From assembly GCA_027488905.1 (NCBI GenBank), contig JAIYAT010000010.1:147061-211060 (forward strand): a stretch of 64,000 nt of DNA, written 5' to 3'. Of the stretch, positions 53,883-63,000 are shown one piece after another (the stretch's first letter is position 1; every line of letters begins with the position of its first letter). The translations under genes were made by a program, and so were the position numbers. Source of the stretch: Bacteroidota bacterium. GTDB taxonomy: Bacteria; Bacteroidota; Bacteroidia; UKL13-3. The notes under the pieces are model-generated. The model was not told the origin of the DNA. It was given only the letters and a program-made list of their open reading frames with translations, and searched no databases.

Positions 53883-54950
53883 TTAAAAGTCGATTCTGAA
53901 TTTCTCCCTTCTAAATTGAGTCATTGGTAAAGGATTTTCATTGATGGTCTCAAAATGGTTCCTTCTTGCCCAAATATCAATTGCCATATAAATAGCATTG
54001 CGCATGCTTTGCGCATCCGCCTCATTTTTTCCTGCAATGGCATATGCCGTTCCATGGTCTGGCGAAGTTCTTACAAATGGAAGTCCAGCTGTGTAATTTA
54101 CACCATCCTTAAATGCCATAAATTTAAAAGGAATCAACCCTTGGTCATGATACATAGCTAAAATTCCATCAAACTGTTTGTATTGGTTCGAACCAAAAAA
54201 ACCATCTGCTGGATATGGCCCATAAACCGAAATTTGTTTGTCATTTCGTGTTTTATCTACTGCTGGAATGATAATTTCATTTTCTTCAGTACCTAATAAC
54301 CCATTTTCTCCAGCATGTGGGTTTAACCCCAGAACTGCAATCTTTGGTTTAATAATTCCGAAATCTTGCTTTAAACTTTGGTTCAACAACACAATCTTTT
54401 CTGTTATTAGACTTTGGCTTAGCTTAGCTGAAACCTCCTTTAAGGGCAAATGTCCTGTAACCAATGCCACTCTTAAACTATCCGCTGTTAGTAACATTAA
54501 ATGGTTGCTATTAGCTTGCTGAGCCAAGTATTCTGTATGTCCATTGAAAGGTAATGAGTCTGAATTCACATTATGCTTGTTGAGCGGACCTGTTACAATT
54601 GCTTGCAGCTTACCTGAAACAGCATCTTTGGTAGCCATTTCAAGTGATTTAAAAGCATATTTCCCTGCAATTTCGGTCACTTCCCCTGGCTTAATTTCTA
54701 ACTCTTCCTCCCAACATGCCAATAAATTTGCTTTTTTGGGATTGACTTGGTCTAAAGACTTAATAATATTAAGTTGAAAATCATTGAGGTTTAAAATTTT
54801 TCTCCAATAGGAAATTATTTTAGGAGAAGCATACACAACTGGAATGCAGTAATCTAAGATTCTATTGTCATGTAAAGCCTTTATGATAACTTCAACGGAT
54901 ATACTATTAATGTCACCAATGGTTATTCCAATCAAGGGTATTTTACTCAT
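53883..54950 (-). CDS. pdxA: 4-hydroxythreonine-4-phosphate dehydrogenase
   Basis: This 355-residue enzyme oxidises 4-phosphohydroxy-L-threonine in the DXP-dependent pyridoxal phosphate pathway. It starts IPLIGITIGDINSI; VTGPLNKHN, INSDSLPFNGHTEYLA-like FNGHTEYLA, the metal ligand site AVLGLNPHAGENGLLG, MYHDQGLIPFK and RTSPDHGTAYAIAG are all conserved. In Bacteroidota it often precedes yceD-rpmF-plsX, as here. A symmetric palindrome copy lies in the gene. Confidence 0.96.
   Translation of the reverse strand: MSKIPLIGITIGDINSISVEVIIKALHDNRILDYCIPVVYASPKIISYWRKILNLNDFQLNIIKSLDQVNPKKANLLACWEEELEIKPGEVTEIAGKYAFKSLEMATKDAVSGKLQAIVTGPLNKHNVNSDSLPFNGHTEYLAQQANSNHLMLLTADSLRVALVTGHLPLKEVSAKLSQSLITEKIVLLNQSLKQDFGIIKPKIAVLGLNPHAGENGLLGTEENEIIIPAVDKTRNDKQISVYGPYPADGFFGSNQYKQFDGILAMYHDQGLIPFKFMAFKDGVNYTAGLPFVRTSPDHGTAYAIAGKNEADAQSMRNAIYMAIDIWARRNHFETINENPLPMTQFRREKFRIDF
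54185..54194. repeat. Dispersed palindrome GGTTCGAACC, copy 15 (perfect)
   Basis: Flanks are ATT and AAA, a second fully symmetric TTGGTTCGAACCAA. In pdxA, read on the coding strand as GSNQ. Confidence 0.8.
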
Positions 54951-54978
54951 TTTTCAACTTTTTAATTCTAGTACCAAT

Positions 54979-56415
54979 TTATTTGTTGCACAATTGCTTT
55001 GCATATTCCAAAATCAAACGTACGCCAACACCTGTGCCGCCTTTGGTTTTGTAAGTTTCTGCCGCACTTATAAATGCGGGTCCTGCAATATCAAAATGCA
55101 TCCATGGATAGTCAATATATTTCTCAAGAAATTTACCAGCTGTAATGGCTCCAGCCACAGGTCCACCAATATTTTTCATGTCTGCAATATCACTTTTAAT
55201 AAGGGCAGAATAGTCGTCCCAAAACGGAAATTCAACCAAACGCTCATGCACAAGATCTCCAGCTTTTTTCAAAGCAATTTTACTTTCTTCATTTGCAGTT
55301 CCCATGCAAACAATTCCATAAGCACCTATTGCAGCCGCAGCAGCGCCAGTTAAAGTTGCAAAATCCAATACTATTTCTGGCTCGTATTTTTTAGCGTAGG
55401 AGAGTGCATCTGCTAAAATCATCCTTCCTTCGGCATCAGTGTTTAAAACTTCAACGGTTTGTCCATCAAACATATGAATTACATCACCAGGAGTGTATGC
55501 AATTTCTCCCGGACGGTTATCTGTTGCTGGTATCAATGCTACAACATGTAGTGGTAGTTTGCTTTTTGCAATAGCAAAAATTCCTGCTGCAACTGCAGCA
55601 GCGCCTGCCATATCACATTTCATCGTATCCATGCCGGCTGTTGGCTTTAGGCTCAAACCGCCAGTGTCATAAACAACTCCTTTTCCAACTAAAACTAAAG
55701 GTTTCTTGTTTTTTGCTTTAGCAGGTTTGTATTCGAGTATCGTAAAAGTGGGAGGTGTTTTACTGCCTTTATTTACAGCTAATAATCCTCCCATTTTCAA
55801 GGATTCAATTTGCTTTTTATTTAAAACCTCACAAGATACTCCAGCATCTTTTGCTGCAGATTGTATTTGTTTAGCAAATACAATTGCATCTAAATGCGAA
55901 ACCGGTTCATTTACCCAATTGCGCGCACGAATTACTTCCTCCAATTGTATTTGCAGCGCTTCAATTTCATTTTTCTTGGTTTTTTCGGTTTGAACCAAGA
56001 TAGATTTTAAAGCATTATTCTTTTTATCGGATTTGTACTTGTTGAATTGGTAGGAAGCTAAAACCACCCCTTCAGAGATATACAAACTTGCTGCAAGATT
56101 GCTTGGGTGGTTACCAACCCAGATCTCTTCGTAATTGTGCGCAGCGAGTGTGTGTGAAATTTTTGCACCAATGGCTCTATATTTTTCTCTTTTTAATCCT
56201 TCTTGCTTAGATTCAAAATCATCAATTTGTTGCAGAAAAATGTGATGAGAAAGTCTATTGATGAGAATAAACTTTTCGTCCTCTTTTAATTTTTTTTCAA
56301 CATAAGCGATTTCTTCTGCAGAAAGCAAAAAGTTTGAAAGCTCTGCGCTGTTTGAGAATAAGAATACAGCATTCTTGTTGGGTTTGAATTTCTCTGAATA
56401 GGTGAGTTTTACCAT
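54979..56415 (-). CDS. M17 leucyl aminopeptidase
   Basis: This 478-residue dizinc exopeptidase removes N-terminal residues from peptides in the cytoplasm. The C-terminal catalytic half has VGKGVVYDTGGLSLKP (about 240-255), MKCDMAGAAAV, and the signature NTDAEGRMILADAL (about 325-338); Lys, Asp and Glu ligands are all in place. The N-terminal half is divergent, as usual. A palindrome copy in the linker between halves is read as VQTE. It is co-directional with pdxA (28 nt) and the small secreted gene (11 nt). Confidence 0.92.
   Translation of the reverse strand: MVKLTYSEKFKPNKNAVFLFSNSAELSNFLLSAEEIAYVEKKLKEDEKFILINRLSHHIFLQQIDDFESKQEGLKREKYRAIGAKISHTLAAHNYEEIWVGNHPSNLAASLYISEGVVLASYQFNKYKSDKKNNALKSILVQTEKTKKNEIEALQIQLEEVIRARNWVNEPVSHLDAIVFAKQIQSAAKDAGVSCEVLNKKQIESLKMGGLLAVNKGSKTPPTFTILEYKPAKAKNKKPLVLVGKGVVYDTGGLSLKPTAGMDTMKCDMAGAAAVAAGIFAIAKSKLPLHVVALIPATDNRPGEIAYTPGDVIHMFDGQTVEVLNTDAEGRMILADALSYAKKYEPEIVLDFATLTGAAAAAIGAYGIVCMGTANEESKIALKKAGDLVHERLVEFPFWDDYSALIKSDIADMKNIGGPVAGAITAGKFLEKYIDYPWMHFDIAGPAFISAAETYKTKGGTGVGVRLILEYAKQLCNK
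55987..55996. repeat. Dispersed palindrome GGTTTGAACC, copy 16
   Basis: Flanks are TTC and AAG. In the aminopeptidase gene, read on the coding strand as VQTE. Confidence 0.8.
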
Positions 56416-56426
56416 GTTTAAATTAA

Positions 56427-56699
56427 TTAAGATTTTGCCTTTGCTTTTGGTTTTGGAGCAGCAGCTTTCTTTTCTTCAGGTTTAATTGCATCTGCTTTGC
56501 AAGCTTTACAAGGTTCGAAACCTCCTTTTTTTGCCTCAGCTAGGGTCATTCCCTTTTTACCTGTTTTTACAAGGCTGCAATTTTTTGCATGGTACTTTTT
56601 GCCATTCTCTGTGGCATAAACAGTTTGAGCAGTTAAATTTCCATAGCCCATAAACAATAGGAAACATAAAAACGCGATTTGTTTTACAAAAGTTTTCAT
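56427..56699 (-). CDS. Small secreted protein with Ada-like metal-binding motif
   Basis: This 90-residue exported protein has a signal peptide (FLCFLLFMGYGNLTAQ) and then one compact motif: VYATENGKKYHAKNCSLVKT, then EAKKGGFEPCKACKAD. The pattern Y-H-x3-C ... P-C-x2-C is a zinc-binding module like that of Ada N-termini and the tails of some secreted nucleases. A Lys/Ala/Pro-rich tail follows. Function unknown. It may be the first gene of the pepA-pdxA unit. Confidence 0.75.
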   Translation of the reverse strand: MKTFVKQIAFLCFLLFMGYGNLTAQTVYATENGKKYHAKNCSLVKTGKKGMTLAEAKKGGFEPCKACKADAIKPEEKKAAAPKPKAKAKS

Positions 56700-56770
56700 A
56701 TATATTTTATTGAATTTGCGGTAAAGGTAAATGCTATTTGATTATTTAGTTTTATTTGCTGCTACAAATT

Positions 56771-57568
56771 ATGCACACACAAGTAAAAGCAAAAAAGTTT
56801 TTGGGTCAACATTTCCTTACCGACCTGCAAATTGCTTCTGATATTGTTGAATCTCTTTTTAAAATTTATCCTCAAGGACAGGTTTTGGAAGTTGGACCAG
56901 GAATGGGGGTTCTAACTAAAATTTTACTGAAAAATAAGGAATTAAAGACCTATGCTGCCGAGATTGATGCAGAATCTGTTACTTATTTATGTGCCCATTT
57001 TCCTGAAATTTCTGAGCGATTGATACAAGAAAGCTTCTTAGAGATTGATTTAAGTACACGGTTTGGGGATGGAATTGCAGTTATTGGAAACTTTCCTTAC
57101 AATATTTCCTCTCAAATCGTTTTTCATATCATCGACCACAGAGACAAAGTTCCAGTAATGGTTGGAATGTTTCAAAAAGAAGTAGCGGAAAGATTAGCCG
57201 CAGGGCACGGTGGCAAAGATTATGGCATCTTAAGCGTTTTGGTTCAAGCCTACTATAAAATAGAGTATTTATTTACTGTACCAGAACATGTTTTTAATCC
57301 ACCTCCAAAGGTTAAATCAGGTGTCATTAGCATGCAAAGACGCAAGGATGCGCTTGATTGTGATGAAATTCTCTTTAAGAAAATTGTAAAAGCCGCATTT
57401 AATCAAAGAAGAAAAAAGTTAAGAAATGCCATATCAGCATTTGGCTTAAATGATACTGATTTAGGAGAATTTGCTGGTAAAAGAGCAGAGGAATTATCTG
57501 TTGATGATTTTGTAATATTAACCAACTTAATTGCTAATTACAGAAATGGAAAAGATACAAGTGGATAA
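56771..57568 (+). CDS. rsmA: 16S rRNA (A1518/A1519) dimethyltransferase
   Basis: This 265-residue enzyme (KsgA) dimethylates two adjacent adenines in helix 45 of 16S rRNA. Motifs are KKFLGQHFLTD near the N-terminus, SAM-binding VLEVGPGMGVLT (about 42-53) and the catalytic NFPYNISSQ (NxPY type, about 113-121). PPPKVKSGVISM and FNQRRKKLRNAI follow near the C-terminus. ATG 56771 is the start; the frame opens at TTG five codons upstream. The 3' end overlaps mgtE by 23 nt. Confidence 0.96.
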   Translation: MHTQVKAKKFLGQHFLTDLQIASDIVESLFKIYPQGQVLEVGPGMGVLTKILLKNKELKTYAAEIDAESVTYLCAHFPEISERLIQESFLEIDLSTRFGDGIAVIGNFPYNISSQIVFHIIDHRDKVPVMVGMFQKEVAERLAAGHGGKDYGILSVLVQAYYKIEYLFTVPEHVFNPPPKVKSGVISMQRRKDALDCDEILFKKIVKAAFNQRRKKLRNAISAFGLNDTDLGEFAGKRAEELSVDDFVILTNLIANYRNGKDTSG

Positions 57569-58907
57569 TGCCGTAGTAAAGCAGTTTAGAAGTTTACTGC
57601 AAAAGGAAAATGTTGCTGAATTAGAAGTGCAACTTTCGCAGATGTATGCCCAAGATATTGCCTTATTAATTGATAGATTACCAGTTGAGGATTCTAGGGA
57701 GATTTTAAATCTTCTCAGTAAAGACAAGGTAATAAAGGTATTGGTAGAAATGGAAGAAAGTGACCGCGCCCATTTCTTGTCGGCATATACGCCATACGAA
57801 ATTGCCAATAATTTTATTGAGCACATGGATAGTGATGATGCTGCCTATTTGTTAAACCATTTGCCTAATAAAATTAAAGAGGATGTAATTGGGCAATTGC
57901 AAGACATTGAGTATGCAAGCAGCCTCTTGAGTCTAACTAATTACGAAGAATACACTGCGGGTAGTTTGATGGCACTCGAATTGGTAAAGGTGAGCATCAA
58001 CCAAACAGTGGCTGAATGCATTGAGGAAATTAGAAGACAAAACGAAAATGTAGATAATATTTATGTAGTTTATGTAGTAGATGATTTTGAAAGATTAATG
58101 GGTATAATTACCCTTAAGAATCTTTTGCTTGCCAAGCCTGATTTTTTGGTTTCAGAAGTTTATAACTCAGAAGTTATAGCTGTTCCTACCGCAGCAGACA
58201 GTGAAGTGGTAGCTAATCTAACAAAAAAGTATGATTTGGTGGTATTACCTGTGGTAGATGTTTTAGGTAGATTGGTGGGTAGAATTACCATTGATGATGT
58301 GGTAGATGTAATTAAGGAAGAAGCCGATGAGGATTATCAATTAATGTCGGGTATTACCTCTGATGTAGCACCCACAGATTCAATTTTTGATTTATCCAAG
58401 GCAAGACTTCCTTGGCTTATCATTGGCTTGTTTGGTGGAATTGTTAGTTCTAGGTTTTTGGGTGTTTACGAATCAGAAATTCAAATTCACCCAGAAATGG
58501 CTTTTTTTATTCCATTGATTGCTGCAATGGGGGGTAATGTTGGTGTTCAGTCTTCTGCTATTGTGGTACAAGGTTTAGCAAATGATACTTTAGGAACTAA
58601 AAATATTGGGCATAAAATATTAAAAGAGCTAAGACTTGCTTTGTTTAATGGACTTATATGTGCCATACTTATTTTAGCATACAATCTCATATTTAATGAT
58701 TCGGTTGAATTGGCCTTAACAGTTGCCATTGCCTTAATTACCGTAATTATTTTTGCCTCTGTTTTTGGAACATTTATTCCCATGTTTTTAAACAAAGTAA
58801 AAATAGATCCAGCTATTGCTACAGGTCCATTTATTACCACAAGTAACGACCTTTTGGGGATTGTCATTTACTTTTCAATTGGAAGGTTAATGTATCAAAC
58901 TTTTTAG
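57546..58907 (+). CDS. mgtE: MgtE magnesium transporter
   Basis: This 453-residue Mg2+ channel has a cytoplasmic N domain (superhelical, about 1-125: LPNKIKEDVIGQL), a CBS pair (about 130-250), a plug helix and five membrane helices (about 275-453). These include GGNVGVQSSAIVVQGLA and the pore-lining PFITTSNDLLGIVIYFSIG. Mg2+ binding between the N, CBS and plug parts closes the channel. ATG 57546 lies inside rsmA (23-nt overlap); a TTG at 57531 is possible but less likely. The rsmA-mgtE order is common in Bacteroidota. Confidence 0.94.
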   Translation: MEKIQVDNAVVKQFRSLLQKENVAELEVQLSQMYAQDIALLIDRLPVEDSREILNLLSKDKVIKVLVEMEESDRAHFLSAYTPYEIANNFIEHMDSDDAAYLLNHLPNKIKEDVIGQLQDIEYASSLLSLTNYEEYTAGSLMALELVKVSINQTVAECIEEIRRQNENVDNIYVVYVVDDFERLMGIITLKNLLLAKPDFLVSEVYNSEVIAVPTAADSEVVANLTKKYDLVVLPVVDVLGRLVGRITIDDVVDVIKEEADEDYQLMSGITSDVAPTDSIFDLSKARLPWLIIGLFGGIVSSRFLGVYESEIQIHPEMAFFIPLIAAMGGNVGVQSSAIVVQGLANDTLGTKNIGHKILKELRLALFNGLICAILILAYNLIFNDSVELALTVAIALITVIIFASVFGTFIPMFLNKVKIDPAIATGPFITTSNDLLGIVIYFSIGRLMYQTF

Positions 58908-58943
58908 TGATGCAACCTTTTGTAAAAATTTGTTTACTTTTAA

Positions 58944-59915
58944 ATGAAACCAAAAAATAACCTTTTATCAAAAAAGTTTTCCATTCTTATCTCAGATGAA
59001 ATGCATGGCTTTTTTATGGAAGGTGCAAAAGCACAAGGACACGAGATTCTATATAGACCAGGAGCCACAAGGGAAGAGATTGCCAGCCTGCTCCCTCAAA
59101 TGGATGCTTGGATATTGCGAACGGGTGTAAGTGCAGATGCAGATTTGCTTTCGAATGGGCGATCTTTGAAATGGATAGGCAGGGCTGGAGCTGGATTGGA
59201 TAATATCGATTTGGTTCAAGCCGAAAAAATGGGAATTGTTTGTGAAAATGCTGGCGAGGCAAATGCAGATGCGGTGGGTGAGCATGCCCTAGGAATGCTC
59301 CTCATGTTAATGCATAACCTTAGTCGTGCGCATGCCGAAGTTAAGGCCGGACTTTGGCAAAGAGAAGCAAACAGAGGAATTGAATTAAGGGGAAAAACAG
59401 TTGGAATCATTGGATTTGGAAATACTGGAAAGGCTGTAGCAGAAAAACTCTCAGGTTTTGGTGTAAAGCTTCTAGTTTTTGATAAATACAAAAAAGGATT
59501 CGGTTTGAACCAAATTCAAGAGGCAAGCCTACAAGATATACAAGCAGCGGCAGATATCATTAGTTTTCATGTTCCTTTGACAGCGGAAACCAAAGGATTT
59601 CTTGATGCTTCATTTATTTTGGCCTGTCATAAACCATTTTTTTTGTTGAACCTAAGCCGAGGAAAGGTTGTAAACCATGAAGATTTAATTAATGGTTTGA
59701 ACCAAGGCAAAGTTTTGGGTGCAGCTTTAGATGTCTTAGAAAATGAAAAGATTGCCACACTTGCTGGCGCAGAATTGGAACGATTTAATAAACTTGCAAA
59801 TGCTCCAAATGTGATTATAACCCCCCATATTGGAGGTTGGACACAGGAGAGTTTCTTGAAAATTTCGCAAGTCCTATTAGATAAGTTGCTGTTTTTTAGT
59901 GGGAATATGAAATAA
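58944..59915 (+). CDS. D-2-hydroxyacid dehydrogenase (SerA-like)
   Basis: This 323-residue NAD-dependent enzyme has the nucleotide fold GKTVGIIGFGNTGKAVAEKL (about 149-168). The catalytic triad is Arg in LLNLSRGKVV, Glu in LDVLENEK and His in ITPHIGG. It resembles phosphoglycerate dehydrogenase, but it lacks ACT or ASB domains and could act on glyoxylate or another 2-keto acid. Two palindrome copies 192 nt apart lie in this gene, both read as GLNQ. It follows mgtE by 36 nt. Confidence 0.88.
   Translation: MKPKNNLLSKKFSILISDEMHGFFMEGAKAQGHEILYRPGATREEIASLLPQMDAWILRTGVSADADLLSNGRSLKWIGRAGAGLDNIDLVQAEKMGIVCENAGEANADAVGEHALGMLLMLMHNLSRAHAEVKAGLWQREANRGIELRGKTVGIIGFGNTGKAVAEKLSGFGVKLLVFDKYKKGFGLNQIQEASLQDIQAAADIISFHVPLTAETKGFLDASFILACHKPFFLLNLSRGKVVNHEDLINGLNQGKVLGAALDVLENEKIATLAGAELERFNKLANAPNVIITPHIGGWTQESFLKISQVLLDKLLFFSGNMK
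59502..59511. repeat. Dispersed palindrome GGTTTGAACC, copy 17
   Basis: Flanks are TTC and AAA. In the dehydrogenase gene, read as GLNQ. Confidence 0.8.
59694..59703. repeat. Dispersed palindrome GGTTTGAACC, copy 18
   Basis: Flanks are AAT and AAG. Second copy in the same gene, read as GLNQ; the closest pair in the window. Confidence 0.8.
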
Positions 59916-60007
59916 TGATTAAGGTATAGTAAAGAGAATAGTTGTTATTTACAATTTAACTCCTTTATTTTACCGCTCTTAAAAAAAAGTTTGAACAAGT
60001 AAATGCT

Positions 60008-63000
60008 ATGTCAATGAAGAAAATATATACAATTTTATTTTGCATGCTGGTTCTAAATCTGGGTGCATTTGCTCAGAGTGGTTTAGGAACAATTCGCGGA
60101 ACAATTAAGGATTCTAAGACCAAGAAGCCCTTAGATTATGTAAGTATAACCGTTAAACTTAATGGTGTAGCCAAAGGTACAGCCATGACAGATGATGATG
60201 GTTCATACACCATTAAAACCTTGCAACCAGGGCAATACACACTTTTCGCTTCCTATGTTGGATACAAAAGCGTAGTAATGGAAGGAATTAATCTTGCTGC
60301 TGAAGAAGACAGATTCGTTAACTTTTTAATGGAATCAACTACTCAATTAAATGAGGTTGTAATTTCACAATATAAAAAGCCAAAGATTGATCCAGGTGGG
60401 GTTAAAGGTGGAAACATTGGAGGTAAGGAGTTATTAAACAGTGGAACCCGCTCCGTAGATCGTTTATCAAGTCAAACCCTTGGTGTAGAATCTAGAACTG
60501 GAAGTACCCCTATCTTTAGAGGTGCACGTGCCGAAGGTACTGCCTACTATATAGATGGAGTGCGTGTAGTTGGTGGTGGTCGCGATATTCCTGCCAATGC
60601 CATTGATAACATTCAAGTTATTACTGGTGGTACACCAGCACAATATGGAGATTTTGTGGGTGGTGCTATTAGTATTACCACAAAAGCGCCTTCTAAAAAT
60701 TTCATCAGAGCTTTAGAATATACATCTGCTTCACCTTTCACAGGTACATTAGACAATACCCAATATAATAATTTTCAAGGCGTATTATCAGGACCGTTAA
60801 AGCTTGTTAACAAAGGAAGAGGAGATGAAGAACGCGTATTGTTAGGGTTTTTAATTTCTGGAAGTGTGGTCTATCAAAAGCAAATTGCCGTGGTGGATTT
60901 ATACGAAGTTAAGCCAGAGAAATTAAAAGAAATTGAGCAAACACCATTGATACCAGGAGCATCTGGAACTTTATTTCCAGCCGCAGAATATTTAACTGCA
61001 AATGATTTACAAAAAATTAATAATAGACCTAATGTATACGACCTTGGTGCAGATGTAAATGGTAATTTCAATTTCCAACCAACTAAAAACTTCAATGTGC
61101 GTTTAGGCTATTTTGGAAACTACAGGCAGGGAAGAAATTGGAATAATTTCCATCATCTGTTAAATTCTTCAAATAATGCTTTTCAAAGAGATTATACTGT
61201 TAGAACTTATTTGCAGTTTACTCAAACCTTCAGGTCAGATGACAAAAAGGATAAAGATGATAAGAAACCTGCTTCAAATATTTCAAATGCATACTATTCA
61301 GTTCGTTTATCTTACGAAAGATTCTATAGAGAGTTGCAGGATCAAGAACATAGGGATGACATTTTTAATTATGGTTATGTAGGTAAATTTACCTCTTATC
61401 AAGCACCAGCTTACCAAAGAGTAATTAAGGGTTTAAATGAAAGACCAGATTCATTTTTAGTGAATAATAATTATGTTTACCTTACAGACTATTACCGTCA
61501 AATTGGGTATCAAGATACTGCCTTTACTTTTGAACAAGCTAATGTAAATAGGGTTAGAGGGAATTACACCCGTTCAGTATACGATTATTTTGGCGCCCAA
61601 AACATTGATAATTTAGGGGATCTTCGTCAAGTAGGAGGTTTAATTAATGGTGATAACCCTAATGGATTATACTCTCTTATGTGGGGTAATGTAGGTGCTC
61701 AGCAAGCTGGATACCAAAAGACAATGGTAGAAACCTTTAATTTATACATCCAAAGTGAATTTACAGTTGCTCCAAAAAGTAACCCAAAAGCAAAACATGA
61801 AATACAGGTTGGTTTAAACTTTGAGCAGCGCTTTTCTAGAAATTATTCTTTAGGTGCAACTGGTTTATGGGGTTTAATGAGGTTATATTCTAACCGTCAA
61901 TTTGCTGGCTTAGATTCTAACAAATCTACACTTAGGTTTGATGAAAACGGAGTATTTAATGATACCGTTAACCTAGGTAGAAAAATTGTTTGGGCAGACC
62001 AAACCAATTTTGATAGAAATTTGAGAAATAAATTAATTGCCATGGGTAGCACAGATGCCTTTGGAAATCCAATTGATTCTAATTCTTTCCTAGATGTTAA
62101 TTCTTATGCACCATCGGTTTATTCATTAGATATGTTTAGTGCGGATGAATTACTAAACAATGGTAATTCTGCTGTTGGTTATAATGGTTATGACCATTTA
62201 GGAAACGTTATCCGTGGTCGTCGTGTAGGTTTAGACGACTTTTTAAATGACAAGGAACGTCGTTTACTTCCTGCCTACCAACCAGTATACTTTGCTGCTT
62301 GGATTCAAGATAAGTTTGTTTTCAAAGATTTGATTATGCGCGTAGGTTTCCGTTTAGAACGCTTTGATGCGAACCAACCTGTTTTAAAGGATCCATATAC
62401 AACTGTTCCAATTTACACAGTAGGTGAGGTACGTAATTCTTCAGATGCTGCTATTAGTGCACTTGCAAACCAAATTCCTGGCAATGTTGATAATGGATTT
62501 GCTGTTTACGTAAATAAAGATGAAAATCAGCAAGTAGGAGGACTATCAAATTCAAAAATAGTTGGCTATCGTGATGGCAATCGTTGGTTCGATGGAAGTG
62601 GTAACCCAATTTCAGACCCACAACAAATTGCCCGTGATGGTGGCACCAATCGTAATGTGCCATTGTTGCTAGACCCAAGTAATCCAAATATTCCAACCAG
62701 CAAATCATTTACAGATTACACACCAGATGTATTGTTATTGCCTCGTATTTGGTTCTCATTCCCTATTTCTACTACTTCTCAGTTCTTTGGTACTTATGAC
62801 ATCTTAGCACAACGTCCTATCAACAATCAAGCACAAATAGATGACTATTACTATTTGCAAAACAGACAGAGTTTAGGACCAATTGCTAACCCAGATTTGA
62901 AAATGGTTCAAGTAACCGATTATGAAATAGGTTTCCGTCAGCAAATTGGGGATGATGCAGCCTTAGGTATTATTGCTTCATACAGAGAATATAGAAATTA

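Noticed and set aside
54865-55353. 162-codon plus-strand frame opposite the aminopeptidase
   Set aside because: Shadow of a clearly conserved M17 gene; translation is Cys/Ser-rich and not protein-like.
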